Shown here one piece after another: positions 1 to 5,442 of a stretch of 5,442 nucleotides of DNA (the first letter of the stretch is position 1; every line of letters begins with the position of its first letter). Origin of the DNA: Candidatus Omnitrophota bacterium. GTDB taxonomy: Bacteria; Omnitrophota; Gorgyraeia; Gygaellales; Profunditerraquicolaceae. Below the pieces are notes generated by a model. The model ran no database searches. It saw only the letters and a list, made by a program, of their open reading frames with translations, and was not told the origin of the DNA. Position numbers and translations under genes: made by a program. Location of the stretch: the NCBI GenBank assembly GCA_028716305.1, contig JAQUQA010000089.1:1-5442 (forward strand), in the 5' to 3' direction.

Positions 1-3000
1 ATACAGATTCAGCAGACAGTTTTTGCAATCAACGCAAGAGGCGTATATTTATCTCATGCCCTGGAATTTGAGACCTCGCGGGCAGTTAAGGGGCTTAAGG
101 ATTTTTATAAAGGAAAGCTTCCGCAGATAACGGTCCAGCCGGCTACCCCGGAATCCTTAAAGAGTTTATACGAGGCAATGCTCTTTGACCTGGACGGGAC
201 CCTTACCGATACCTTAAGCGGAATAGACAAATCCCTGTTAAACAGGCTGCTTTATTTCTTAGGCGCGGGTGTAATAATCGGCATAGCCACAGCCCAGAGC
301 ATTGATGAGGTAAAGAAATATATCATTGACCAGGTGGATAGCGACAAGGCCCCTGTCTTAGAGAACTTGGTTGTCTTTACTGCCAGGGGCGCGCAGGCTT
401 GGGGATTTGACCAGGGAAAGAATCCCCGGCTATTATACGACCGTTCGCAGAGCGACCTAAATGACGCTCAGCGTTTACTTGTCCGCCAGGTGATAACTCA
501 AGCCCTTGGATCGCTTTCGGATGATACAGAGATAAGAGACCGCCAGGCATTAATCACCATTCGCTTAAATAAAAATAAAGAAAAGCGCGACATGGTGAAT
601 GCTACCTTAAAACAGCTCATTAAAAATAATAACCTTCCTTATTGGACAGAATATTCCGGCAGCTCAACCATTCATGTGGTCTTAAGTGGGGTGGATAAAG
701 GAACTGCCAGGGATTATTTTGTCAGCCGGTTTATTCCGGCTAAGCTGGATCATCCGGCTGATCCAGCTAAACTTCTCATTGTGGGAGACCGTTTCCAGGA
801 TTCCGGCAGTGACCGGCCGATGATTACCAAAGGCGCGAGAGTGGTTTCTGTAGGAGGAAAGGACAAAACCACGTCTCCAGAAGTAGAATATTACCCTATC
901 CATGGCTGGAAAGGCACCAACCAGCTTTTGGGCCAGATCATGGATAGGGGCCGAACAGGCACCCTTACCGTACCCGGTATTATCTTAGGTTTCTGGGGAT
1001 TATCCGATTACGCATCCAGTTTAAATGATCCTGCATCCGACGCATTTGACGCGTTAAGAAAAGTTGTATTTATTGCTTTAAGTATAGGAATTGTGCTTTT
1101 GGCAGTTAAGCCGGCAGTCAAATGTTTTCTTGCCTACAGGCTTTATCGCCAGACAGCCCATGCTTTTAGTTTTCTTTCCCGGCAGGAGAAGTTTATTGTC
1201 TTCAGGGAGATCTACCGCAGGGTTAACCGGCGCAGCCTCTCGGGGATAGATCCCTATCAGTTTTTAGTCGAGATCCTTCCTGTTTTGTCCAGGCAGATAA
1301 GCAACAGGCGTATTCTTGAAATGGCAAACAGTGTAAGCCGGCTGAAAAAAGCAAAGCTGAATCCCCTGCACGTTTTTAAATACTGTTTGCCCGGTATAGT
1401 TGCTAAATCCCGGGATACACAGTCATTTATTCAGAGCCTAAGCATTGCTGAAAGATTCAGTCTTGCCCTGCAGGATAAGCATTACGATTATCATCAGCTT
1501 TTGAAAGAGATTATGCCTCAAGTGACTACAATCACCCGCAACATTGATGAGTTCAATGAGGCAATGCTTTTAGGGATTGCCCTGGTTAAATCCGGAAGGA
1601 ATCCCAGCTTTGCCTTAACTAAAATGCTGCCTGAGGTAATCAGTCTGACTAAGACAATATCTGAATTCAGGTTGAGCATCTATGCCTTGCAGCAGCTTTG
1701 CTTAGAAGGCTTTGAGCCGACAAAATTTCTAATTGCTGCGCTTATCCAACAGAACACGCAGGCCAATATTGATCAGACCCTGTTTAACTGGCAGGAGACC
1801 CGCAGGAAGTTTAAGACTGGTCAGATTGTTTTTGACCCCAAGAATGAACTGCATGTAAATATAGAATATACTACTTTCCGGGAGTTGGCAGACCGTACCC
1901 TAAAGCAGCCGCACAAATACAGCTTCCGGGAGTACCAGGAGATCCTGAATAATTTTAAACAGGACCGTAAAAAAGCGCATCTCTCGCATACCGAGAAGGC
2001 AGAAGTCAAATTCGCGGCTTACGAAGCCTTCAGGCTGCGGCAGTTTGTCCTGGAGGTAAAAAAGCGCGCGGATAAATTAGGCAAAAAAGTTTGGATTGTG
2101 CCTAATCTTAGTTACGGACGCTTTGCGGTGAGCCCGATTGCCAAGGATTTAATTGCCGACGGCGCGGAGATACATTATGCCCGTATCGGCTCTAGCGAGA
2201 GCCACGAAAACCCCGCCATTGTGAGACCGGACCTCTTCAGCCCCGGCCTTTACGACCGGATCATGAACGAACAGCCGATAATCATCGTGGTTGACGGTAC
2301 ACAGCATCATTTACCCCGGCCCAGGCAAAAGAAATCGCCGCGTTATCCCGATGCCTATCAAGGGTACCGCAATCTGATCATTGCGGTAAATGACGTTATT
2401 TCCTGCGGACAGGAACGGGCGTTTAAACATTTGGTTAAAAGAGACGGTAAATTTATCCGGCATATCAGAAAAAAATCCGATTACCGCAAGCTGCGCAGGA
2501 GATTTTTCAGGCTTTATAAGCCGGATACAAAGGCAAAACGGCCTTTATATACCGTGGAATTCTGGAATCCCGGCAGGCGCCAGATCATGCTAAGAGAAGC
2601 CAGAAAGGAAATCTGCGCGGCAATACCGGTTGAGGCGGATCAGATATATCAGCCCGCGCTTATTTTTGTCAGCTCGGTGATGTTTGACGAAGATATACCG
2701 GTATTTATCCGTAACTGGATCAACCGGGAAAAGAAAGTTCGGCACAAGCCGGCATATTTTGACGATACCGCTCATATTCAAAATATCATCTTTAAAGTCG
2801 ATAATTTTGGCGTCAGTCTTTCGGATGAAATTTACACCGATATCAGGCGGGAATATAAACGGATAATCGAAATTTACCGGCCTCGGCTCGACCTTTCTGC
2901 CGGGCCATTGGATCCGGCCAATCTGCCTTACAAGGCAGTGATTTCGGATTTAGACGGTACTTTAGCGGACAATCTTCAGCCGATACAAAAGCTGGCATTG

Positions 3001-5382
3001 GAAAAACTGCTTTATCTTCTAAGTTTGGGCGTACAAGTTGCCGTTATAACCGGCCAAAGCCACAAAGAGATGGAAAGAAACTTTATCAGCCAAGTGCCCG
3101 CCAAATACCAGGGTTTGCTTGCGAATTTAACGGTTTATCCCGCTACCGGCAGTCAGGGATTCGGCTTTGACCAAAACGGCAATGCCTTAGCTGTGCCGCT
3201 TTATGATAGTGCCGAAGCAAGGTTGACCGGCCAACAGATGCAGGCGTGGCGCCAGATAGTCGAGTCATTGCTTAAGGAATTTGCTTTGGACCAAAAGGTA
3301 AAGGACAGGAAGGGGCGGATTATTGCACGGCCGGCAGAACTGGTTGACGGCGGCAGCCAGATTATTGTTCGTTTGAGAGAAAGGGCATTTTTACGCCGGG
3401 AAATAAAAAAACGCCTCGAGCGCGCCGTAAACGTAGAAAACTTGCCGATCAGATTCAAAGAGATCGGCCGTACAGGCATCCGGATGACGATTAAAGGCAT
3501 AGACAAATCAGCCGCGGTTAAATACCATCTCTCCAGAGTTTGTAAAGATAGATTCGGTTTTGAGCCGAAACCTGAAGAAGTTTTAATTTTAGGCAACAGC
3601 TTTGATGAGGGGGATGATGACCGCGATATGATGATTAGGGGCGCGAAGGTTTTTTCCGTAGGAGCTAAGCCGCTTATGCGCCATCTCCGGGCAGGAATTA
3701 ATTTCTATCCGGTGCGCGATCGGCAAGGCGGCGATCAGCTCTTAGCCGAGTTAATCAATTTATTTCCGGATAAGAAACCCGCATCGCCAGAGGCACAGTC
3801 GCCGGCTATTAGATCAAATTCATTTTTCCCTCTGCCTTTGCTTGCCTCGGGAAACCTTTTCGATGGCCTGGATCTTTTGGCCGGTTTTACGGTTTGTTGT
3901 ATCGCAGGTATTTCCGCTGCTATTTTAATCTTCCGGCATAAAATTTTTAGCCGTCGGCAAGCATCCCGCCCCGAAGGCAATTTTGATAATCAAGGGATAC
4001 AGTCCGATAACGGCCGTGATCTTAATAAGATAGCCGGACAAATAAGAGAGCAATATCACGGCATCAAAGTCGGCATTATCGGGGCAGCCGCGCCGACAAA
4101 GGAATATTCCTCTAATTCAGGCGTTGAACTAGGCAGGAAATTAAGTAATTATCTGGGGGATAATGGCTTTGTTTTTACCGGTGGTGTCTCGGGAGTAGGC
4201 GTGGATGTATATCGCGGAGTAGTCGATACCGGCAAAGGCAAAAATGATCGGTTCTTTATTTTGTTGCCTGAAGAAATACCTCCGGCAAAAGAATATCTGG
4301 ATGTTACTTCTGATCGGCAGGTAAATACAGCCTACTTTGGCGAAGATATGTTCGAGCGCAGGATCGGCATGGCTAAAGTTGCGGACGTCTTGGTTGTAGT
4401 TAACGGCCGTGGTGGAACCTTGCATGAGGCGATTTCTGCCTTGGAAGAGAATAAAAAGGTCATTGTTTTGAATCAGGGGGGAGCCGGCGGATTATTATAT
4501 TTGGCAAAGCTGGAGAACAGCGTCCTCCCCGGATTAGCCGACTCCGGTTTAAGGAAAGAACATTTGAAGAATATCTTTTTGGCAGATATCAGCAATATCG
4601 AAAAAACGCTGGATCTGGTATTAGGGAGAAAACCGGAAGCCACGGCCTTGATTTTAGGAGATCCTTTAGAAAAAGTACTATTTTCCGCATCAGGTGGAAA
4701 TGGGTTTGTTTTGGGTCAAAAGGCCATTTCTGCGATTAATAGCTTGGCAGGCGTCCATAAGGAGTTGTTCTTGGAGATAGATGCCGATACCCTTATCGAC
4801 GCTTCTAAAGACCATCTTCAGTTAAAAGGCCTGGGTTTTAAGGCAGCAGTAGCTTCTTTATTGCAGGCGCAGGTGGAAAAGCAAATTCCAGAGAAACTGC
4901 GTATCCGGCTGATCAATATTAATCCCTATTTGAATAGAGACCAAATCATCGAAGTCCTGGGTCTTGATGACAGTCTGCTTGAAAGAATGGTTTCCATACC
5001 GGAGATCCCGGAAGATTACCTGATCAAAAGCCTAGAACCGTACCTGGTAACTAACTCCATCAGGATTATTTTTGAAGATAACCTGAAATTCTGGGGTGGA
5101 AAAATAGATGTTTTGGTCAAGCGCGGCCAGGAAGGTGAAATCCTTTCCAGTCTGGGCTTGATTATTGCGGGGCTCGCCAAAGAACCGGAATTTTACGCAA
5201 TTCTGCCCGATGACCTCAAGGTATTCCTTGCCGCGGTTAAAGACGAAAAAGGAGATATCGCCTTGGATGATCAGAATAAAATTAAACGGCTTATCTTCAA
5301 ACCCATAGAAAAAACAAAAGTAGATACACGGTATCTGGACCGGTTGAATAAAGCCAACCAAGAATTAGAAGGTATGGTGTAA
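1..5382 (+). CDS. Giant multidomain protein: two HAD phosphatase domains, helical repeats, SLOG domain, membrane segments (5' partial)
   Basis: The frame is open from base 1 to TAA at 5380-5382, so at least 1793 residues are encoded and the N-terminus is missing. The ATG at 178 (residue 60) is unlikely to be the start: it lies inside the first beta strand of a HAD domain, directly before the DLDGT nucleophile loop, and open frame continues upstream of it. Domain order is HAD (58-315), hydrophobic segment (321-380), helical repeats (417-583), unknown alpha/beta domain (695-800), basic linker (806-847), unknown domain (849-960), second HAD (976-1250), hydrophobic segment (1275-1312), SLOG/LOG-like domain (1355-1515) and an unknown C-terminal region (1520-1793). 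HAD enzymes usually hydrolyse phosphate monoesters, and LOG-type SLOG domains bind or cleave nucleotides. A joint role in nucleotide or sugar-phosphate chemistry at the membrane is inference. I do not recognise the whole architecture as a named family. No frameshift or internal stop is present. The next gene follows after one base, suggesting co-transcription. Confidence 0.95.
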   Translation: MQIQQTVFAINARGVYLSHALEFETSRAVKGLKDFYKGKLPQITVQPATPESLKSLYEAMLFDLDGTLTDTLSGIDKSLLNRLLYFLGAGVIIGIATAQSIDEVKKYIIDQVDSDKAPVLENLVVFTARGAQAWGFDQGKNPRLLYDRSQSDLNDAQRLLVRQVITQALGSLSDDTEIRDRQALITIRLNKNKEKRDMVNATLKQLIKNNNLPYWTEYSGSSTIHVVLSGVDKGTARDYFVSRFIPAKLDHPADPAKLLIVGDRFQDSGSDRPMITKGARVVSVGGKDKTTSPEVEYYPIHGWKGTNQLLGQIMDRGRTGTLTVPGIILGFWGLSDYASSLNDPASDAFDALRKVVFIALSIGIVLLAVKPAVKCFLAYRLYRQTAHAFSFLSRQEKFIVFREIYRRVNRRSLSGIDPYQFLVEILPVLSRQISNRRILEMANSVSRLKKAKLNPLHVFKYCLPGIVAKSRDTQSFIQSLSIAERFSLALQDKHYDYHQLLKEIMPQVTTITRNIDEFNEAMLLGIALVKSGRNPSFALTKMLPEVISLTKTISEFRLSIYALQQLCLEGFEPTKFLIAALIQQNTQANIDQTLFNWQETRRKFKTGQIVFDPKNELHVNIEYTTFRELADRTLKQPHKYSFREYQEILNNFKQDRKKAHLSHTEKAEVKFAAYEAFRLRQFVLEVKKRADKLGKKVWIVPNLSYGRFAVSPIAKDLIADGAEIHYARIGSSESHENPAIVRPDLFSPGLYDRIMNEQPIIIVVDGTQHHLPRPRQKKSPRYPDAYQGYRNLIIAVNDVISCGQERAFKHLVKRDGKFIRHIRKKSDYRKLRRRFFRLYKPDTKAKRPLYTVEFWNPGRRQIMLREARKEICAAIPVEADQIYQPALIFVSSVMFDEDIPVFIRNWINREKKVRHKPAYFDDTAHIQNIIFKVDNFGVSLSDEIYTDIRREYKRIIEIYRPRLDLSAGPLDPANLPYKAVISDLDGTLADNLQPIQKLALEKLLYLLSLGVQVAVITGQSHKEMERNFISQVPAKYQGLLANLTVYPATGSQGFGFDQNGNALAVPLYDSAEARLTGQQMQAWRQIVESLLKEFALDQKVKDRKGRIIARPAELVDGGSQIIVRLRERAFLRREIKKRLERAVNVENLPIRFKEIGRTGIRMTIKGIDKSAAVKYHLSRVCKDRFGFEPKPEEVLILGNSFDEGDDDRDMMIRGAKVFSVGAKPLMRHLRAGINFYPVRDRQGGDQLLAELINLFPDKKPASPEAQSPAIRSNSFFPLPLLASGNLFDGLDLLAGFTVCCIAGISAAILIFRHKIFSRRQASRPEGNFDNQGIQSDNGRDLNKIAGQIREQYHGIKVGIIGAAAPTKEYSSNSGVELGRKLSNYLGDNGFVFTGGVSGVGVDVYRGVVDTGKGKNDRFFILLPEEIPPAKEYLDVTSDRQVNTAYFGEDMFERRIGMAKVADVLVVVNGRGGTLHEAISALEENKKVIVLNQGGAGGLLYLAKLENSVLPGLADSGLRKEHLKNIFLADISNIEKTLDLVLGRKPEATALILGDPLEKVLFSASGGNGFVLGQKAISAINSLAGVHKELFLEIDADTLIDASKDHLQLKGLGFKAAVASLLQAQVEKQIPEKLRIRLININPYLNRDQIIEVLGLDDSLLERMVSIPEIPEDYLIKSLEPYLVTNSIRIIFEDNLKFWGGKIDVLVKRGQEGEILSSLGLIIAGLAKEPEFYAILPDDLKVFLAAVKDEKGDIALDDQNKIKRLIFKPIEKTKVDTRYLDRLNKANQELEGMV
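172..945 (+). other. Domain: HAD-superfamily phosphatase, IIB/phosphomannomutase-like, copy 1
   Basis: Residues 58-315 of the long protein. All four HAD motifs are visible. Motif I is DLDGTLTD, with nucleophile D63 and acid/base D65. Motif II is the Thr in IATAQS (T97). Motif III is the Lys in SGVDKG (K233). Motif IV is GDRFQDSGSDRPM (D263, D271). Motif IV has the same spacing as the GDxTxxGGND motif of eukaryotic-type phosphomannomutases. The long insert between motifs II and III (about 100-225) fits a C2 cap, as in Cof-type and phosphomannomutase-like enzymes. All expected catalytic residues are present, so this copy could be an active phosphatase or phosphotransferase. The substrate cannot be told. 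Family assignment is firm; the subtype is less so. Confidence 0.88.
743..768. repeat. Perfect 10-bp inverted repeat inside HAD copy 1
   Basis: AGCTGGATCA at 743-752 and TGATCCAGCT at 759-768 are exact reverse complements around a 6-base loop (TCCGGC). The repeat lies in the coding sequence for LDHPADPA, between motifs III and IV of the first HAD domain. No T-run follows, so it is not a terminator. It could form an RNA hairpin in the messenger or be chance. Confidence 0.8.
961..1140 (+). other. Hydrophobic segment after HAD copy 1: probable transmembrane helix or hairpin
   Basis: Residues 355-369 (VVFIALSIGIVLLAV) form a strongly hydrophobic run, followed by K370, K374, R380 and R383. A weaker hydrophobic stretch precedes it at 322-333 (LTVPGIILGFWG), separated by an acidic loop. 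Either a single membrane span or a re-entrant hairpin is possible. The basic residues after the strong helix suggest that its C-terminal side faces the cytoplasm. If both stretches insert, the domains on either side would both be cytoplasmic. This is judged by eye from composition; no topology program was run. Confidence 0.65.
1249..1749 (+). other. Domain: tandem alpha-helical repeats, about 38 residues per unit, five units
   Basis: Residues 417-583. Five units begin with a recurring signature of the form [DNE]-P-x3-[F/L/A]-x3-[L/M]-P: DPYQFLVEILP at 417, NPLHVFKYCLP at 454, DYHQLLKEIMP at 496, NPSFALTKMLP at 534 and EPTKFLIAALI at 572. The first Pro falls at 418, 455, (Tyr 497), 535 and 573, so the spacing is 37, 42, 38 and 38 residues. 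The second Pro falls at 427, 464, 506 and 544 and is lost in the last unit. Each unit reads as two amphipathic helices with a short turn such as KSGRNP or LEGFEP. This resembles HEAT, ARM or PPR-like solenoids, which usually bind proteins or nucleic acids. I do not recognise a named repeat family. Confidence 0.75.
2083..2400 (+). other. Domain: unrecognised alpha/beta domain with a VVDGTQHH motif
   Basis: Residues 695-800. The stretch alternates predicted beta strands (KKVWIVPN, GAEIHYARIG, PIIIVVDGT, NLIIAVNDVI) with polar or helical segments, as expected of a Rossmann-like fold. Distinctive residues are the strand-end D765-G766-T767 followed by Q-H-H, the SSESHEN segment (731-737) and a Pro/Arg/Lys-rich loop (772-781). 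A phosphoribosyltransferase-like PRPP loop was considered because of the strand ending in Asp-Gly-Thr. The usual pair of acidic residues is absent, so I leave the function open. Confidence 0.45.
2545..2880 (+). other. Domain: unrecognised region with YFDDTAHI motif, preceding HAD copy 2
   Basis: Residues 849-960. Noted segments are YTVEFWNPGRRQ (850-861), the hydrophobic strand PALIFVSSVMFDEDIP (885-900), AYFDDTAHI (918-926) and VSLSDEIYTDIRREYKRI (938-955). The acidic FDD followed by T and H, and the preceding strand ending in DEDIP, could be parts of a metal or substrate site. Nothing identifies an enzyme family. It may belong with the alpha/beta domain at 695-800 as one larger domain interrupted by the basic linker. 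Confidence 0.35.
2926..3750 (+). other. Domain: HAD-superfamily phosphatase-like, copy 2, with altered motif IV
   Basis: Residues 976-1250, clearly homologous to copy 1 along its whole length. Shared landmarks are YxA..DLDGTL, LLYxL..GV, the Gln-Ser after motif II, GFDQ, NLP, G(I/V)DK, GA(K/R)V.SVG and YP, then QLL. Motif I is D983 and D985, motif II is T1017 in VITGQS, and motif III is K1169 in KGIDKS. Motif IV reads GNSFDEGDDDRDM: its first Asp, present as D263 in copy 1, is Asn 1199 here, while D1207 remains. In related enzymes that Asp helps hold Mg2+, so activity may be reduced, or a neighbouring Asp (1202, 1205, 1206) may substitute. Compared with copy 1 it carries extra residues around 1103-1118 in the cap region. 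Confidence 0.86.
3823..3936 (+). other. Hydrophobic segment after HAD copy 2: probable transmembrane helix
   Basis: Residues 1292-1311 (LLAGFTVCCIAGISAAILIF) are long enough to cross the membrane and are followed by the basic run RHKIFSRR (1312-1319). A shorter hydrophobic, proline-containing stretch (FFPLPLLA, 1275-1282) precedes it, so a hairpin is possible, as after copy 1. The basic flank on the C-terminal side predicts a cytoplasmic SLOG domain. A Pro/Ser/Ala-rich linker (1259-1274) joins it to the HAD domain. Confidence 0.75.
4063..4545 (+). other. Domain: SLOG superfamily, LOG/lysine decarboxylase-like Rossmann domain
   Basis: Residues 1355-1515. The domain opens with the strand KVGIIGAAAP (1356-1365), then the glycine-rich FTGGVSGVGVDVYRG (1392-1406), the helix MFERRIGMAKVADVLVVV (1450-1467), and NGRGGTLHEA (1468-1477). 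This matches the LOG layout of GGG..GLMG, an ERK helix and PGGxGTxxE. R1453 aligns with the catalytic Arg and E1476 with the catalytic Glu of LOG phosphoribohydrolases. The PGG part is changed to Asn-Gly-Arg. LOG enzymes release the base from nucleoside monophosphates; other SLOG members only sense nucleotides. Either role is possible here. Confidence 0.8.
4561..5379 (+). other. C-terminal region of unknown fold
   Basis: Residues 1521-1793. The region holds several separable parts: a short strand-helix piece (1545-1580, including ALILGDPLEKVLF), a helix-rich piece around 1583-1635, the INPYLNRDQIIEVLGL segment (1640-1655), and a final compact piece from about 1685. The final piece contains FWGGKIDVLVKRGQEG, LPDDLKVFLAAVKDEKG and KIKRLIFKPIEK. 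The very end (VDTRYLDRLNKANQEL) is polar and helical. I recognise no catalytic motif. Similar tails may recur in other giant proteins of the same lineage, but this is only an impression. Confidence 0.4.
5367..5372 (+). promoter_or_regulatory. Ribosome binding site for the downstream GTG gene
   Basis: AGAAGG lies inside the last codons of the giant gene and ends 11 bases before the GTG at 5384. It is a plausible Shine-Dalgarno sequence with slightly long spacing. Its place within the upstream coding sequence fits translational coupling. Confidence 0.55.
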
Positions 5383-5383
5383 G

Positions 5384-5442
5384 GTGAAAAGAATAGTAAT
5401 CACCATGATAATCGGCAGCCTGTTTTTCTTCACGACTGCTTC
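5384..5442 (+). CDS. Predicted exported protein, N-terminal fragment (signal peptide only)
   Basis: The GTG at 5384 opens a frame that runs off the window end, with 19 full codons visible. The peptide (first codon read as Met) is MKRIVITMIIGSLFFFTTA: a Lys-Arg n-region, a hydrophobic core and a small-residue end, as in a Sec signal peptide. An in-frame TAG at 5366-5368 lies just upstream, and GTG is the first start codon after it. The ATG at 5405 would lose the basic n-region and has no well-spaced ribosome binding site. The start is one base after the giant gene's stop, so the two are probably one operon. Function cannot be told; a lipoprotein is possible if a Cys follows. Confidence 0.72.
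   Translation, partial: MKRIVITMIIGSLFFFTTA

Noticed and set aside
178..180. ATG as the start codon of the giant protein
   Set aside because: It lies within the HAD first beta strand, three residues before the nucleophile Asp. The frame is open to base 1, the equivalent position in HAD copy 2 is preceded by the same kind of strand (YKAVISDLDG versus YEAMLFDLDG), and no ribosome binding site of note precedes it.
2281..2304. PRPP-binding loop of a phosphoribosyltransferase at VVDGTQHH
   Set aside because: The strand and Asp-Gly-Thr are suggestive, but the usual two adjacent acidic residues and the following Thr/Gly pattern are missing.
3201..3596. Antisense reading frame of 131 codons opposite HAD copy 2
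   Set aside because: It lies wholly opposite a domain with intact conserved motifs. Its translation is rich in Ser and Arg, with no recognisable motif and no support as a gene.
4141..4425. Antisense reading frame of 94 codons opposite the SLOG domain
   Set aside because: The sense strand encodes conserved LOG-like motifs. The antisense product has no domain signature and no good start context, so it is a shadow frame.
5032..5361. Antisense reading frame of 109 codons opposite the C-terminal region
   Set aside because: It is fully contained in the long frame and shows no motif or ribosome binding site. The tight junction to the downstream gene argues for + strand coding only.
5380..5400. Intrinsic terminator between the two genes
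   Set aside because: Only one base separates stop and start, and there is no GC-rich stem followed by a T-run.

Overview
The window is almost entirely one very long open reading frame on the + strand. It is open from the first base to the TAA at 5380-5382, which gives at least 1793 codons. Its true start lies upstream of the window. One base after its stop codon a second + strand gene begins with GTG. Only 19 codons of that gene are visible, and they look like a signal peptide. There is no intergenic stretch of any size, no RNA gene, no mobile element and no CRISPR array.

The long protein is modular. Residue numbers here count codons from base 1. In order it holds: a short unassigned stub (1-57); a HAD-superfamily phosphatase domain of phosphomannomutase/Cof-like (IIB) type (58-315); a hydrophobic, probably membrane-inserted stretch (321-380); a tandem alpha-helical repeat array of about 38 residues per unit (417-583); a mixed charged helical region and an unrecognised alpha/beta domain (about 695-800); a strongly basic linker (806-847); a second unrecognised domain (about 849-960); a second HAD domain homologous to the first (976-1250); a second membrane-like stretch (1275-1312); a SLOG/LOG-like Rossmann domain (1355-1515); and a C-terminal region of unknown fold (about 1520-1793). 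The pattern 'HAD domain followed by a hydrophobic segment' occurs twice, which points to an internal duplication followed by divergence.

The two HAD copies have diverged unequally. Copy 1 keeps the motif IV Gly-Asp, whereas copy 2 has Gly-Asn. The SLOG domain keeps the Arg and Glu that are catalytic in LOG phosphoribohydrolases, but its phosphate-binding loop is altered. A phosphatase and a nucleotide/phosphoribosyl-binding fold on one chain suggest nucleotide or sugar-phosphate chemistry or sensing at the membrane. The sequence does not fix the substrate.

The organism is bacterial, shown by tight gene packing, a purine-rich ribosome binding site, a GTG start and a Sec-type signal peptide. 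A giant, mosaic, partly membrane-bound protein of otherwise unrecognised domains is in keeping with uncultured lineages such as Omnitrophota, which are known for giant proteins. That placement is an inference from architecture and general resemblance and was not tested.
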